Shown here one piece after another: positions 36,200-48,630 of a stretch of 64,000 nucleotides of DNA. Source of the stretch: Paulownia fortunei (taxonomy: Eukaryota; Streptophyta; Magnoliopsida; Lamiales; Paulowniaceae); contig CM033107.1 in the NCBI GenBank assembly GCA_019321725.1, forward strand, positions 16,545,445 to 16,609,444. Reading direction: 5' to 3'. The first letter of the stretch is position 1; each line of letters opens with the position of its first letter. A model generated the notes under the pieces. That model worked only from the letters and a program-made list of their open reading frames with translations. It searched no databases and was not told the origin of the DNA. The translations under genes were made by a program, and so were the position numbers.

Positions 36200-37473
36200 T
36201 GGTATCTTGCGGTTCTGAAAAAGGTTATATGTGCATAATGTAGACAACATTCGGGAACATATTTTGGCAGAGGCACATTCAACACCATATTCGGTGCATC
36301 CAGGAGTTACTAAAATGTATAGAGATTTGATAACGCATTACTGGTGGCCAGGTATGAAAAGAGATGTTGCTCAATTTGTAGAATAATGTTTGATATGTCA
36401 ACAAATAAAGGAAAAACATCAAAGACCACTAGGAACCTTGCAACCTTTATTTATTCCAGAATGGAAATGGGAAAGAATTATAATAGATTTCATGTCGGGA
36501 TTATCTAAAATAGTTAAAGGTCACGATGCTATTTGGGTTATCGTTGACAGGCTAACTAAATCTTCTCCCTGTCTTCTAATATGTTCCACTTATTCCATGG
36601 ACCGTTATGAATAGATATATATACAGGAAGTGGTCAGACTTTATGGGTACCACTATCTATTATTTTTGATATAGATTCAAGGTTTTTATCTATGTTCTGG
36701 AAGAGTTTACACAAGGCATTGGGAACATAATTATCTTTCAGTACTGCATATCATCCTCACACTGATGGATAATCAGAGCGAATAATACAAACATTGAAAG
36801 ATATGCTTAGAGCTTGTGTATTAGATTTTCATAATCAATGGAGCAAATTTTTACCTTTTGTGGAATTCCCTTATAATAACAACTATCAGTCCACTGTTGG
36901 AATGGCCACCTATGAAGCATTATATGATAGAAAATGTAGATCTCCAGTTCATTGGGATGAAGTTGGTGAAAATAGGCTTTTGGGCCCAAATATGACTCAA
37001 GAAATGACAGAAGGTGTGGCACAAATTCGTCAATGAATGCAGACTGCCCAGAGCCGACAGAACAGTTATGCTGATCAAAGAAGAATAATATTAGAATTTG
37101 TAATAAGAGATCAGGTATTTTTTAAGGTATCTCCAATGAAGCGGATTATGCAGTTTGGAAAGAAAGGAAAGCTAAGTCCTAGATATATTGGTCCATTTCA
37201 TATTATGGAACGAATTGGGGATGTGGCTTACAAACTCGACCTACTTGGATCAATGTCTCAAGTGCACAATGTATTTCATATATCCATGTTGAGGAAATAT
37301 ATTGCGAATCCATCTCATATTCTTAAGAATGAACCTATAGAGCTGTAAGAAGATTTGAGTTATAAAGAAAGACCTGTAGAGATTCTTTTACGAGAAGTAA
37401 AATAACTCAGAAATAAAACAATCCCATTGGTTAAAGTATTATGGAGAAATCAATCAACAAAAGAAGCTACTTG
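36200..37473 (+). pseudogene. Element H integrase with start of chromodomain (pseudogene)
   Basis: The zinc-binding start reads VHPGVTKMYRDLITHYWWPG, then [14 protein letters not shown] (H2C2 with a stop before the Cys pair). Core: [15 protein letters not shown] (first Asp), a changed second block FDIDSRFLSMF (usual SDRDPRF), and an ATGG to TGA-type break near 36770 before SERIIQTLKDMLRACVLDFH (Glu). C-terminal: GKKGKLSPRYIGPFHIMERI, QVHNVFHISMLRKYI, then LRNKTIPLVKVLWRNQSTKE. The frame is interrupted at 37473 by the L2 solo LTR inside the chromodomain-like motif and resumes at 40374. Confidence 0.87.
37469..37473. repeat. Target-site duplication ACTTG (second copy 40374-40378)
   Basis: ACTTG precedes TGTGATACCC at 37474 and follows GGGGGTGTTACA at 40374-40378; a perfect match defining the L2 solo LTR. 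Confidence 0.93.
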
Positions 37474-40373
37474 TGTGATACCCGAGCCTCTTACTACTCA
37501 CATGGCCAAATATGATTCATGCATTACGTGTTAATTTTATATGCTATTTGCATTTCTATTGACATTGCATAATTTATTTTATTTTATACGACATTCTTGA
37601 ATATTAAACTAAATTCTGAAGTTCTTGCACGGTATTAGTTATTGAATTTTCTAATCTAAGTAGTTGATTTTATATTGAAATAAGAAGAAAATGAGGTGGA
37701 TCAATATTAGATATAGATGGGATATATAGGTTATAATTTTGGAAGTGTTAAAAGTGTTACTAGTAAGCTTATACGGTTTAATTTGATTTGATCAAATTAT
37801 TTCAAAAGTATATATTTGTAAATTAACATACTTGGGATATTAGACATGATATAATGTGATTTAAGTGTCCTATTACAAGGCCCATATGTGCATATGATTT
37901 TAGAAATGCAAACTTGATATTTCATTAAGAATCGAATGTGAATCGGTTTGGAGATCGAATGAACGGACATAGAAAATAACTATGGGAATGAATGATGACT
38001 AAGATAGGTTGCAACCAAATAAAAATAGATGAGACACACAAGATTAGGGCTGCAAGATAAGGGAGAAAATCAGATTTGCCATTTACTTGCCACCTCATGC
38101 TTTCTTATTAAGCTTAAGCTAACATCTCAAGCTAACACCTCAAACCCTTCACCCTTAAGCCACGACCAGACCCTCATTTCAGCTATTTTCATCTTTCAAA
38201 CACACACCTTAAGGTCTCCAAGTGATCCAAATTTATTCCAAGTTGAAATAAAAGCAAGAAAAGCAAAGGAGAAGTGATTACCATTAAGTTAACCTCAAAA
38301 TCTGCATAGGTAACACTTATCTACGGTTTTGCCTTTGGTTTTCAGATTATTATGAATGGTTTTATTGTTTATTAAGATTTCAATATGTCTTATAAAAGTG
38401 TTAGGAAGTTTTTAGTTAGACTTTGGTGCACAAAGAAAGGATTTTTGATGACAAACACTTAATAGGAAATACTTGTGGCAGAAACTGTCATCTTACTGTT
38501 TTCTTGTGTTTTAGGCTTCAAAAGTGTATGGTATGTTGAATAAAACCTATAATTATTACCATTTACATAGCCATATATGAGTTAAGAGTATTGGAATGAA
38601 GTTTTATCAGTTGGAAATTTAAATAGAGAATGATATTGGAGAAACACTCAAACTGCCAAAATAGAAAAATTGGTTTTGGTGTGCTGTGAAGGAGACTGAA
38701 TTAGGGGAGCTAAATCCATTATTTTTGGTAATAATATGACCTGTTTGTCTCCTTATATATGTTATCTAAGTATGGTGAAAATTTTAGAGTGATTGAATAT
38801 ACTTAAGGGTGCCAAAACCATTAATGTCATGAAGTGTGCAAAACTGTCATGGTAGGAAACAATCTGTTTCAGTATGTCGTGAAGAGAGCTGAACTTGGAA
38901 AACTATATCCGTGATTTTAGAAATTCTATGAGATGGTTACATTTATATATATGTTATCTAAGTGTGGTAAAAATTTGGGAGTGATTGGATAGGCTTAGAG
39001 ATGTTAAAATTATCATGCAACTAAACTTAACAGCAAGAAAATACGAAAATGTGAATCTGCCACATTTGATCACTTAGCATGTTTCAACCTAGACATGTTG
39101 CTATTGAGTGTTAACAATTAGGCACATTCTATTAGAGTTATAATACTTCAATTACATGATGTTTGCATGTATTTAAGATGAGAAATTGAGGTATTTGAGG
39201 GGCTATATTGGGTTCTAGTTTGTGAAAGCTTGATTGTTAGCTTATAGCTTGGTGTTTAAGGTCTAGTATGAGATTTTATTCTTTCAACTTGCCAAATTGG
39301 GAATGGTGCTTGATGTTGGGTAATATTACAGGCTATTTTATATCTAAGGTTGGAGAGGAATACTAAACAAAGTTAGACTAAGCCACCAACCAAGTGAAAG
39401 GTAAGTAAAGATTCATTTGCAACTACAATGCACAGACATAGTAGATGTGTGAATTATATGTAATATCATAAATCATATGTGCATAGTAGAGGGCTCTCAA
39501 TTGAGTATACATACATGGGTATTATCATTAGCACGTGCATGCATCATATACGAGCATTATGATAAATCTTGCATTTGCACGGCATGATTCAGAGAAAGAA
39601 AAATATTTTGCTGACGACTACTAGTACACCGAAGCATGCATGGATTTGCATGGTTTTTATGCATGGATTTGTAGGTTCGCGTACATGGATTTGCATGCGT
39701 ATGAGTATGCATGGATTTGCATGCTTATATGATTATTAGCCATTGGATTATGGCGGTGTACAGAGCTCTTTTCCGGTGCATGGGATAGTAGTGTTGGTCA
39801 GGGGCCCAAGAAAGAAATAATTTTGAGAGAAATATTTTGATGCATAAAATTGCATTGTGAGCATAGCATTTTGAGTTGCATGACTTGATGTTGTTGATTA
39901 TTCTTTAACATGCATAATCTTTACTTGCTGACCGTTAGCTCATATAGTTTATGCATTGTAAATGAGTACGAAGATACTTGAAGCATCTTTTATTGGCTGG
40001 GCGGCGGTTGGAGCTCTTACAGGTGTCTAAGAGAGTGTGTACATGGATGACGACCTGTTGGGCTATTTTGTTGGCTTGTTATATTTTGAGTCTGTTGTAT
40101 TATATTTTTAGACTGGTACTGTATTTTGCTTTTAAAACTTTACTGTAAATACGTATGTAAATATTGGGTCATTATGGGTGTTGAGCTTTTGTATAAATAC
40201 CGATCCTGCTATATACATGACATGTATTATAAAGTATTTTAAACAGGGCTGTGCATGTAAGAAGTGAATTATCTTTTCTTAAAGTGTTAAAAAAAATATT
40301 CCATGCATGCACACAGGTTCTATCATGTCAAATTATAATATATATCTAGTTGTGTAGTAATGGGGGTGTTACA
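37474..40373 (+). mobile_element. Solo LTR, L2 family, inside element H
   Basis: 2900 bp, TGTGATACCCGAGCC...GGGGGTGTTACA, perfect TSD ACTTG, no internal region. It is closely similar to the L2 solo LTR at 55018-57900 over most of its length, which suggests that both inserted fairly recently. It carries a cluster of ATGCATGGATTTGCATG-like units at about 39630-39730 and the GGATGACGACCTGTTGGGC block at 40045. It splits the chromodomain codons of element H. Confidence 0.94.
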
Positions 40374-40429
40374 ACTTGGGAAAGGGAAGGTGATATGAAA
40401 GTTAAGTATCCAGAACTCTTTTGGTAAGT
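40374..40429 (+). pseudogene. C-terminal end of element H pol (chromodomain-like tail)
   Basis: After one TSD copy the frame reads TWEREGDMKVKYPELFW, the end of the CR-type chromodomain-like motif that begins at 37410-37473 (KVLWRNQSTKEA). In chromoviruses this domain is thought to guide integration to particular chromatin. Pol ends only a few bases before the 3' LTR, normal for this lineage; no clear polypurine tract survives. Confidence 0.88.
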
Positions 40430-43400
40430 AAATATACCCAAGCCTCACACTACTCACTTGGCCAATATGATTCATACACTACATGCTACTTATATGCCAA
40501 TTTGCATTAGTATCTACATTGCATCTTTTATAGCATTCTTAATCATTATGCCTCCAATGCTATCACTTGATGTTAATGGTTGAGATCCTACAACCTAATT
40601 AAGTTATTCTATATTTAGATAAGATAAAGAATAGATTGATCAATATAGTGGATATTCATAGATTATATGTTATAATTTTAGAAGTGTTAAAGGTGTTACT
40701 AGTGAGCTTATATGATTCAATTCAATTCAAATTGATCGGGGTATTTTAAAGCTATACCTCCATAGATTAACATACTTGGGATATTAGACATGATATAATA
40801 TGATTTAAGTATCATATTACAATGTTCATATGTGCATGTGATTTTAGAAAATGAAAACTAGACAAACATTTAAGAATCGGGTATCAATCAGTTTAGAGAC
40901 CGAATAAAACAGTTAAGAAATTAAGGTAAACATTTATTATCCGATCATATGAAAATTAAAATAGGTTGTAAATAGATAAATAAGTAATGAGAAACACTAG
41001 ATTAGGGTTGTATAAAGTGTGAAAAATATCATATTTGAACCACAACTTGACATCTCAACCTTGCCACCTCACGCTTTGCCAGCTCAAGCTTCCACCTCAA
41101 CCTTTCTTCATTTCTATCTTTGAGCCACGACCAAAAACTATTTTCTAAGCTATTTCACTTCCAAAAATTCATATTGAATGTTAAAAATTGCTCTCACGTA
41201 ATTCCAAGTAAAGAAAAAAAGTGAAGAAAGCAAAGGGAAGTAAGGAAAAGCAAGTTGAATCTAAAATCTGTGCATAGGTGAGCTTTAATTCATATTTTTG
41301 ATTTAAGTTCTTGAATTGTTTGAGGGTTTATGATTTTTAAAGATTCTATTATTGATTATAATCATGTTAGGATATTATTTGTGGTCTTATAATTCACAAA
41401 AGAAGGATTTTTAATTGCAAAATCACAATAAAAATCACTAGGGACAGAAACTGTATACTTGCTGATTTTTTATATTTATGCTTTATATATGTATAATAAC
41501 TTGATTAAAAATTGTGTTTTTCACCATATATGTGTTTATATATGAGTCTAGGTGATGTATGTAAGTTTAGAGAGATTATAAATTGTAATGTAGTGTGGTA
41601 ATTAAAGAGGTGCTCAAAACTATCTTCTTTGAAATTCAGATTATGTCCTATGTGAATGGTGCCAGTTTTACATCAATAAATCCATTAGGTTTCATAGTAA
41701 TTTGACCTTATTGTCTCCTTATATATGTTATCTAAGCATGGTGAAAATTTTGGAGTGATTGAATATAGTTATGGGTGCCAAAACTATTAATATCATGGAA
41801 TGTGCAAAACTGTCACGGTAGTATATGATTTAAGAGTATTGGAATGAAGTCTTATTTGTTGGAAATCGAAATAGAGAATGATATTGGAGAAACACTCAAA
41901 CTGCCAAAATAGCAAAATCTGTTTTGGTGTGCTGTGAAGGAAACTGAATTAAGGGAGCTAAATCCATTGTTTTTGGTAATATTATGATCTGGTTGTATCC
42001 TTATATATGTTATCTAAGTATGGGGAAAATTTTGGAGTGATTGAATATACTTAATGGTGCCAAAACCATTAATCTCATGAAGTGTGCAAAACTGTCACGG
42101 TAGGAAACAATCTGTTTCTGTATGTCGTGAAGAGAGCTGAACTTGGGAAGCTATATCCATGATTTTTAGAAATTATATGATATGGTTACATTGATATACA
42201 TGTTATCTAAGTGTGGTAAAAATTTGGGAGTGATTGGATATGCTTAGGGATGTCAAAATTATGCTTAGTTGCATTGTAGTTGCAACTAAATTGGACAACA
42301 AGAAAATATGAAAATGTGAATCTGTCCTATTTTATAAATTAGCATATTTCAACATGGACATGTTTTTATTGAGTGGTAACAATTAGGTACATGATATTAG
42401 AGTTATATTACTTCAATTATATGATATTTACATGTATCTAAGATGAGAAATTAAGGCATTTGAGGGACTAGATTAGGTTATAGTTTGTGAAAGTATGGTT
42501 GTTACCTAGATAGTTTGGTGTTTAAGGTCTTAGTATGATATTTTATCATTTCAACTTGTCAAATTGGGAATGGTGCATGATGTTGGGTAATATTACAGGA
42601 TGTTTTACATCTAAGATTAGAAAAGAACAATAAACTCTAAACTAAGCCACTAACCAAGTGAAAGATAAGTAAAGATCCATTTGCAACTACAATGCATGAA
42701 CATAGTATGTCTTGAAGTATTTATACCTAATATGTTGATTATATTAAATTTGACTAAAAGTCTTATGATTCTTGAAACATGTTGAGAGAAAGATGACTTG
42801 CATTTCACATTGAACATACCATTCATGAACATTTACATGTGCATGTACGATATATGAGTATAGTGGAGGTTTTTGCATGCACGATATGATTTGAGATATG
42901 GTTTTCAAAAAAGAAATATTTTGGTTGGCCACTACTAGTGTACCGAGGCATGCTTATATGATATTTTGGGGCGCCGCAAGTTTTACTTCTTGGAGGATTA
43001 TAGGGGTTGACAAGAGGTGTGCCTCTGGTGGTCACGAGAGGGTGGACTAGTTGACTGTGCCCTTATTGACTCCGCTAGTGGGAATACTTTCAAAGGATTA
43101 TAGGGAAAGGTAGGGGGTAACCTCTGGTGATCCTAGAAGATGGCCCTTGGACTGTTATTTGTTTATGGCCATGTGATTATTGATATTGTTCCGAACTCTA
43201 TCCTGTACATAGTAGGTGGGCCAAGGGCCCAATAAATGAAGTAATTTTTAATAAAAACTCTTTGATTTATGAGTAGTCAATTTGACACATTTATAGCATT
43301 ATATCTTAGAGTTGAGTTGCATGAGATTTTATATCATACTATTGTTAAGCATAATTTTTACATATTGAGCATTAGCTCATGTAGTTAATGTATTGTAGGT

Positions 43401-43801
43401 GAATATGGTGAGACTTGAGACCTTTGGTTTACTGGCTGGCAGTGGAGCTCCTACAGGCTTTCAAAGATAAATGTACTTAGATGACAACCTGTTGGGCTAT
43501 TTTGTGGGTTGTGTTTTTTATTTTACAGTTATTGTATTATATTAGTGACTTTATTCTGTATATCACTTTCAAAACTCCTTTGTGGTATGGAGTTTGGGTT
43601 TGTGATGGTTTTGATAGACTTGGTTAATGTTTAATAACTACCTATGTATATATAATGTTACAGGATATGAAAACACTTTATTTTTATCAATATTTTGTTG
43701 AACTAAGTAGAAAAAAAAAGTTATACACATGCATACGTGCACAAATTATGTTGCACAAGTTGTTTATATATATTTATATATATTGTTGGGAGGTTGTGAC
43801 A
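40430..43801 (+). repeat. 3' LTR of element H (L1 family, with extra segment)
   Basis: 3372 bp, starting AAATATACCCAAGCC (first bases decayed) and ending GGTTGTGACA before TSD CTTGC. Collinear with the 5' LTR except for an extra 282 bp at 41821-42102. Start position is accurate to a few bases. Confidence 0.9.
41821..42102 (+). repeat. 282-bp L2-type segment inside the 3' L1 LTR of element H
   Basis: Absent from the 5' LTR, where TGTGCAAAACTGTCACAATAGG runs without a break near 31190-31215. It matches 56119-56399 of the L2 solo LTR at 55018 with only a few differences, and less well the L2 copy at 37474. It ends with the same TGTGCAAAACTGTCACGGTA that precedes it. Confidence 0.88.
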
Positions 43802-44247
43802 CTTGCTACCAATACTATATAATTTCAACAAACCACACAAGCCCGTATCTAGCATATTGAGAATCAAGTGGGGCAAATGACCACTAGCTTAAGTCAATTG
43901 GTAACATAAAGATCGGGCAAGTTACCTTCCCAACCCATGGTTAATCCTAAGAAAAATACAAGTGCTATAACTCTTAGAATCGGGAAGTAATTGGAATCTC
44001 TTATCTTGCTAACAAAAGGAGTATCCAAAGAGGTTGAGAAGGGCAAGTCAAGCAATACTATCCCTTCCTTAGATTATTCTCACTTTCCTACTCATCTACC
44101 ACCTATAGTCCAGGAGAATCCAAAGTCGATAACCACTCCTAAACCTCTCTCTCATACTTGTGTAATACTTCCACCTTTTCCTAGTAGGTTAGCAAAATCT
44201 AAGAAAGAGGAGCTAGAAAAAGAAGATCCTTGAAACTTTTTTGAAAA
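43802..44247 (+). pseudogene. Athila element B gag, 3' part
   Basis: Continues the gag sequence interrupted at 29827. Pieces: HIENQVGQMTTSLSQLV near 43857, then 43991-44233, an open frame reading SKEVEKGKSSNTIPSLDYSH, and PPFPSRLAKSKKEELEKE, the usual Athila link between Gag and protease. A TGA at 44231 and a frame change separate it from the protease frame. Confidence 0.8.
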
Positions 44248-45022
44248 ATGGAGGTAAACATCCCTCTTCTTGATGCTATTAAGCAAGTACCTCGCTACAC
44301 TAAATTTCTAAAGGAGCTATGCACCAACAAAAGAAAGTTGAAGGGAGATGAAAAAGTAAGTGTGTGGGAGAATATTTCAGTAGTTCTTCAAAGAAAGCAC
44401 CCTCCAAAGTGCAAAGACCCGGGCACCTTCACCATCCATGCATAATTAGTAACACCAGGTTTGAAATGTGCATGTTAAATTTAGGTGCTTCAATCAATGT
44501 CATGTCATATGCTATTTATGTTTCCTTAAATTTAGGCCCTTTAGAAGAAATCGTTGTTATTATCCAATTAGCAGATAGATCAAATGCATACCCTAAAGGA
44601 GTTGTGGATGATGTTTTGGTACAAGTGAATCAATTAGATTTCCCTGTGAATTTCTATATTCTTGAGATGGAAGATAATAGATCCCTACATCCTACACCCA
44701 TTCTCTTAGGGAGACCATTCCTAAAAATAGCCCAACCTAAAATTAATTTTATAATGGCACATTGTCTATAGAATTTGATGGTGAGGTAACTAGATTTAAT
44801 ATTTTTGAAGATATGAGGTATTCTAGTGATGTGCATTCTATTTTTGTAGTTGATATTATTGATTCTATAGCTCTACAAATGTTTGAATTGACTAGCAATG
44901 ATGGATTTGATATTACATTGAGGAATAATCTTTACATGGGGGACTTGAAAGAGACAAGGATGGATGTGCAACTGTTGGAAAATAAGGAGGAAGCAGTGGA
45001 AGGTTTGGATTTAATTTCATGA
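44248..45022 (+). pseudogene. Athila element B protease region
   Basis: Frame 44248-44445 reads VNIPLLDAIKQVPRYTKFLK and CTNKRKLKGDEKVSV; frame 44364-44771 carries FEMCMLNLGASINVMSY, where the catalytic Asp of the usual CMLDLGASINVM is Asn (AAT, 44478-44480), then QLADRSNAYPKGVVDDVLVQ and PTPILLGRPFLKIAQPKINF. Frame 44762-45022 carries the rest. The shifts between frames and the Asp loss make it inactive. Compare element C, whose protease keeps the Asp. Confidence 0.83.
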
Positions 45023-45103
45023 AACACAAAGTATGATATCTCTTACATGGCTTTGCTATTAACTAATGAGAGTCTTTTACTTTTTGTGGTGTAAACACCT
45101 ACC

Positions 45104-46560
45104 TTGGAGCTCAAACCATTCCCGGAGCATCTTAAATATGTGTATTTATATGAGAAAGAAATACTTCCAGTTATCATTGCTAAAGATCTCACTGATACAC
45201 AAGAGGCTAAACTTGTTATAGTGCTCCGTGAGTACAAGACAACTATTAGATGGACCATTGCCGATATTAAAAGAATTAGCTTGTCTATGTGCATGCACAA
45301 GATCTTATTAGAAGATAAATCCAAACCCACGAGGGAGGTCCAAAGGCGATTAAACTCGCCCATCATAGAAGTTGTGAAGAAATAGATATTAAAGCTTCTT
45401 GATGTTAGGGTCATCTACCCCATTTCGGATAGCAAATGGGTAAGCCCGGTCCAAGTGGTTCCTAAGAAGTTCGGTATCATTGTAGTACAAAATGATTACC
45501 AAGAGTTAGTGCCTCAAATAGTTCAAACTGGATGGTGAGTTTTTATTGATTATAGGAAGCTTAACTCTTCTACTCGCAAAGACCATTTTCCTTTACCTTT
45601 CATTGATCAAATGCTTGAACGATTATTCGGTCATGCTCATTATTACTTTCTTGATGGCTACTCGGGTATAATCAAATTGTCATTACATTGGAGGATCAAG
45701 AGAAGACTATTTTTACTTACCTATTTGGTACATTTTTCTATCGGCGCATGCCATTTGAACTTTGTAATGCACCAGCCACATTTCAAAAATGTATGGTGAG
45801 CATTTTATCAGAGTACATTGAGAACATCATAAAGGTATTCATGGATGACTTTAGTGTTTATGGTGATTTATTCAACAAATGCTTAGACAACCTTACACTT
45901 GTACTTCAAAGATGCACTAAAACTAATATTGTGCTCAATTAGGAGAAATGATATTTTATGGTTGATCAAGGGATAATGTTGGGGCATGTCATCTCTGCTA
46001 GGGGGATTGAGGTTGATAAATCTAAGATTGATCATGTGCGTTCTTTGCCCTTACCCACTAGTGTTAGGGAAATTCGCTCTTTTCTTGGACATGCAGATTT
46101 TTATCATAGGTTTATTAAAGATTTCTCCAAAATAGCATTTCCCTTATGTAGGTTACTTCAAAAAGATATGACTTTTGAGTTTGATAACAATTACATGGCA
46201 ACTTTTAGCAAGCTCAAGAAACTCATCACCTCAACTTCTATCATACAACCACCAAATTGGGGACTTCCTTTTGAACTTATGTGTGATGCAAGTGGCTATC
46301 CGATTGGTGTCGTATTGGGGCATAAAGTAGGGCAAACTCCTCATGCTATTTAGTATGCATTGCATACTTTAAATAATGCCCAACTTAACTATTCCACCAT
46401 TGAAAAGGAATTTTTTGCTGTTATTTTTTCTTTAGAAAAATTTTGTTCCTATTTAATTAGTGCAAAAATAATTATTTATTCTGATCATGCAGCCTTTAGG
46501 TACTTGCTCACCAAGAAGGATGCCAAGCCCTAACTTATTCAATGGATCCTTCTTATGTAA
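45104..46560 (+). pseudogene. Athila element B reverse transcriptase / RNase H (pseudogene)
   Basis: RT begins with ELKPFPEHLKYVYLYEKE, RRLNSPIIEVVKK, ISDSKWVSPVQVVPKK and IDYRKLNSSTRKDHFPLPFI. The middle has frame changes near 45660-45700. The active site VFMDDFSVYG is intact (GATGAC 45844-45849). Then LGHVISARGIEVDKSKIDHV, SFLGHADFYHRFIKDFSK and the RNase H start LMCDASGYPIGVVLG with its Asp, STIEKEFFAVIFSLEKF and IIYSDHAAFRYLL. Stops near 45941, 46350 and 46530. Of the Athila copies here this has the longest readable RT. Confidence 0.87.
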
Positions 46561-47890
46561 GAGGACTTGGTTACTGACCATCTTAGTAGGTTGGTACATG
46601 AGGAAGATGTATTACTGTTAAACAAAGGTTTCTCGGATGAGCAACTTCTAGCAATGAGTATAGCAGCCCCTTGGTACGCAGACATTGTTAATTACTTAGT
46701 CACTAAGAGGTTGACGGATGAATTGACAAAGGCACAAAAAAAGAAGATCAAGAGTAATGCTAAATACTATATTTGGGATGATCCATACCTTTGGAAGCAT
46801 TATTTAGATCAAGTGATAAGAAGGTGCATACATGAGAGTGATTTTATTCCTATTCTAAAATTTTGCCATTCTCTTGCATGTGGACATTTTGGATCAAAAC
46901 GGACTGCCCTCAAGGTGCTTAAAAGTAGTTTCTATTAGCCCTAGGATAGGTAATGTTGGACCTAGGAATCAAATGACACAAACTCCTATACTTATTGATG
47001 AATTTTTTTATGTTTAGGGCATTGATTTCATGGGCCCCTTTTCCTATTTTTTTCGTAATCTTTACATTATACTTGCTGTTAGTTATGTCTCAAAGAGAGT
47101 GGAAGCTAAAGCTACTCAGACTAATGATTTAAAAGCTATAGTAGATTTTGTCAAGTCCCATATTTTTTAACGTTTGGAATGCCCTAGGCCATGATTAGTG
47201 ATAGAGGCACCCACTTTTGCAATAGTTCAATGGAAGCCCTTTTCAAGAAGTATAACATTACATATCGAGTTTCCACATCATACCATCCATAAATTAGTGG
47301 GCAAATGGAGGTGTCTAATAGTGAGATCAAGTCGATCCTTGAGAAAATGATCAAAGTGAATAGGAAAGATTGGAGCATTCACCTTGATGATGCATTATGG
47401 GCAAGTCTGCTTACAAAATTCCTATTGGCATGTCCCCTGTCGGTTAGTTTATTAGAAGCCTTGTCACCTCCCGTTTGAGCTAGAGCATAAATCATGGTAG
47501 GCAATGAAACAATGCAATATGGAAATGGATGCAGTTCCTAGATCTACAAGGAAAAGACTAAGGTGTTTCATGATTGGATGATTTCTAGAAATTTTTTTGT
47601 CATTGGTCAAAAAGCTCCTTTATTTCATTCACGGCTTAAAATTTTTTATTTTTGGGTAAATTGCATTTTTGTTGGGTTGGTTCTTTTATTGTTCCTAATG
47701 TCTTTCCTCATGGTGCAGTTGAAATATGAAGTTTGAAGACGGATAAGATATTCAAAGTAAATGGCCATAGGTTGAAACATTACTATGAGGATTTGCAAAT
47801 AGAGAATGCGGATAAGGCTCCTATTTATGAGCCGAATTATGTGAGGAGTGATGAGAAAGGCAATGTTGGGCTGAGGACGTTATACTAATC
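46561..47890 (+). pseudogene. Athila element B integrase (pseudogene)
   Basis: Frame 46567-46938 reads VTDHLSRLVHEEDVLLLNKG, YYIWDDPYLWKHYLDQVIRR and SLACGHFGSKRTALKVLKSS, the N-terminal zinc-region context. It then jumps to QRVGNVGPRNQM-like sequence near 46945, so part of the zinc region is deleted. Core: GIDFMGPF (first Asp) near 47021, SDRGTHF (second Asp) near 47200 in another frame, and [12 protein letters not shown] (Glu) near 47310. The C-terminal part is shortened. At 47899-47911 GAGAGGCAACCCA is the short motif that regularly follows pol in Athila elements. Confidence 0.8.
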
Positions 47891-48608
47891 GCTTATTGAG
47901 AGGCAACCCAACAGATGGAAAAGAAGGCTTTGATAGCTTACAATCACAGATTTGATCTCTCTAACTCTTATTCTCTTTTCTTTCTATCCATTTTATTTCA
48001 TTTAGTTTTTTTATTTTGCTTTGTTTTATGTATACCAATCTAACCCTATTGCATTTAATTCTTTATTTTAGTAGCCTAGGCTTACATTGAGGACAATGTA
48101 AGGATTAAATGTGTGGGGAAGGATTTAGGACAGAGATTTTTTTTTGAGTTGTTGGCTTATATTTCTTTTTGGAGTTTTTTTTTACTTACATTTTTCCTTG
48201 TTTTGTTTTATTTATGTCAAGTTTTTAAATTTTTTAGACCTAGGTGTTCTTCCAACTTCTATGATGAGAATTGATCATGAATGATATGATTGTGTTTGAT
48301 GATATATGTTATTTTAGACCTTGATGTTATTCTTTAGTTGATATGTTTTTCTTGATGATCATACTCAATTTTTTCATACAAATAGGTATATTCTTTGGTA
48401 TTTTTATCCTCTGAATTCTCGATTTTGATTCCTGTTTACTTAATTTGATTTTAGTTTTTAATCACTATATCAAACATCGTTCGCTTGAATAGTTTACACT
48501 TTGGTACTTATACATACTTTCTTGGGACAAAACAACCTTTCTCATCACTGTATAATAAGGCTTGACACCATGCATTTGTGATAGGATTGTTAATCTATAA
48601 AAACATCA
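47891..48608 (+). other. 3' UTR of element B joined to the end of element C's LTR
   Basis: Non-coding. It contains CATTGAGGACAATGTAAGG (near 48091) and GTGTGGGGAAGG (48111), a polypurine-like run, then T-rich 3' UTR-like sequence. It ends with AAAACATCA at 48608, immediately before element C's primer site. No full LTR (no TGATAA start matching LTR-A or LTR-B) separates B from C, so either the LTR here belongs to an unrecognised subfamily or most of it has been deleted. Confidence 0.5.
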
Positions 48609-48614
48609 AGTGTT

Positions 48615-48630
48615 TGGTACCTTTGCCGGG
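48615..48630 (+). other. Primer-binding site of element C (tRNA-Asp type)
   Basis: TGGTACCTTTGCCGGG, a mutated form of the Athila site TGGCGCCGTTGCCGGG, six bases after the putative LTR end and about 140 bp before the gag start at 48773. Confidence 0.65.

Larger units (their letters stand above)
29828..43801 (+). mobile_element. Complete Tekay-like Ty3/gypsy element H with nested solo LTR
   Basis: Both LTRs (29828-32891 and 40430-43801), a tRNA-iMet primer site at 32897, gag, PR, RT, RNase H, IN and a chromodomain-like C-terminus in order, and a perfect TSD. Total 13974 bp, about 11.07 kb without the L2 solo LTR at 37474-40373. The CR-type chromodomain end (RNQSTKEAT/WEREGDMKVKYPELF, split by the solo LTR) and the iMet primer site place it among chromoviruses, nearest Tekay/Del. 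All domains carry stops, and RT and RNase H have lost catalytic Asp residues, so it is not autonomous. Confidence 0.93.

Noticed and set aside
38029..38277. Small frame MRHTRLGLQDKG... repeated in L2 LTRs (also at 9480)
   Set aside because: It is shared only because the LTR copies are similar. The third copy (55574) has ACG in place of the start codon and the frames differ in length, so there is no sign of protein-level constraint.
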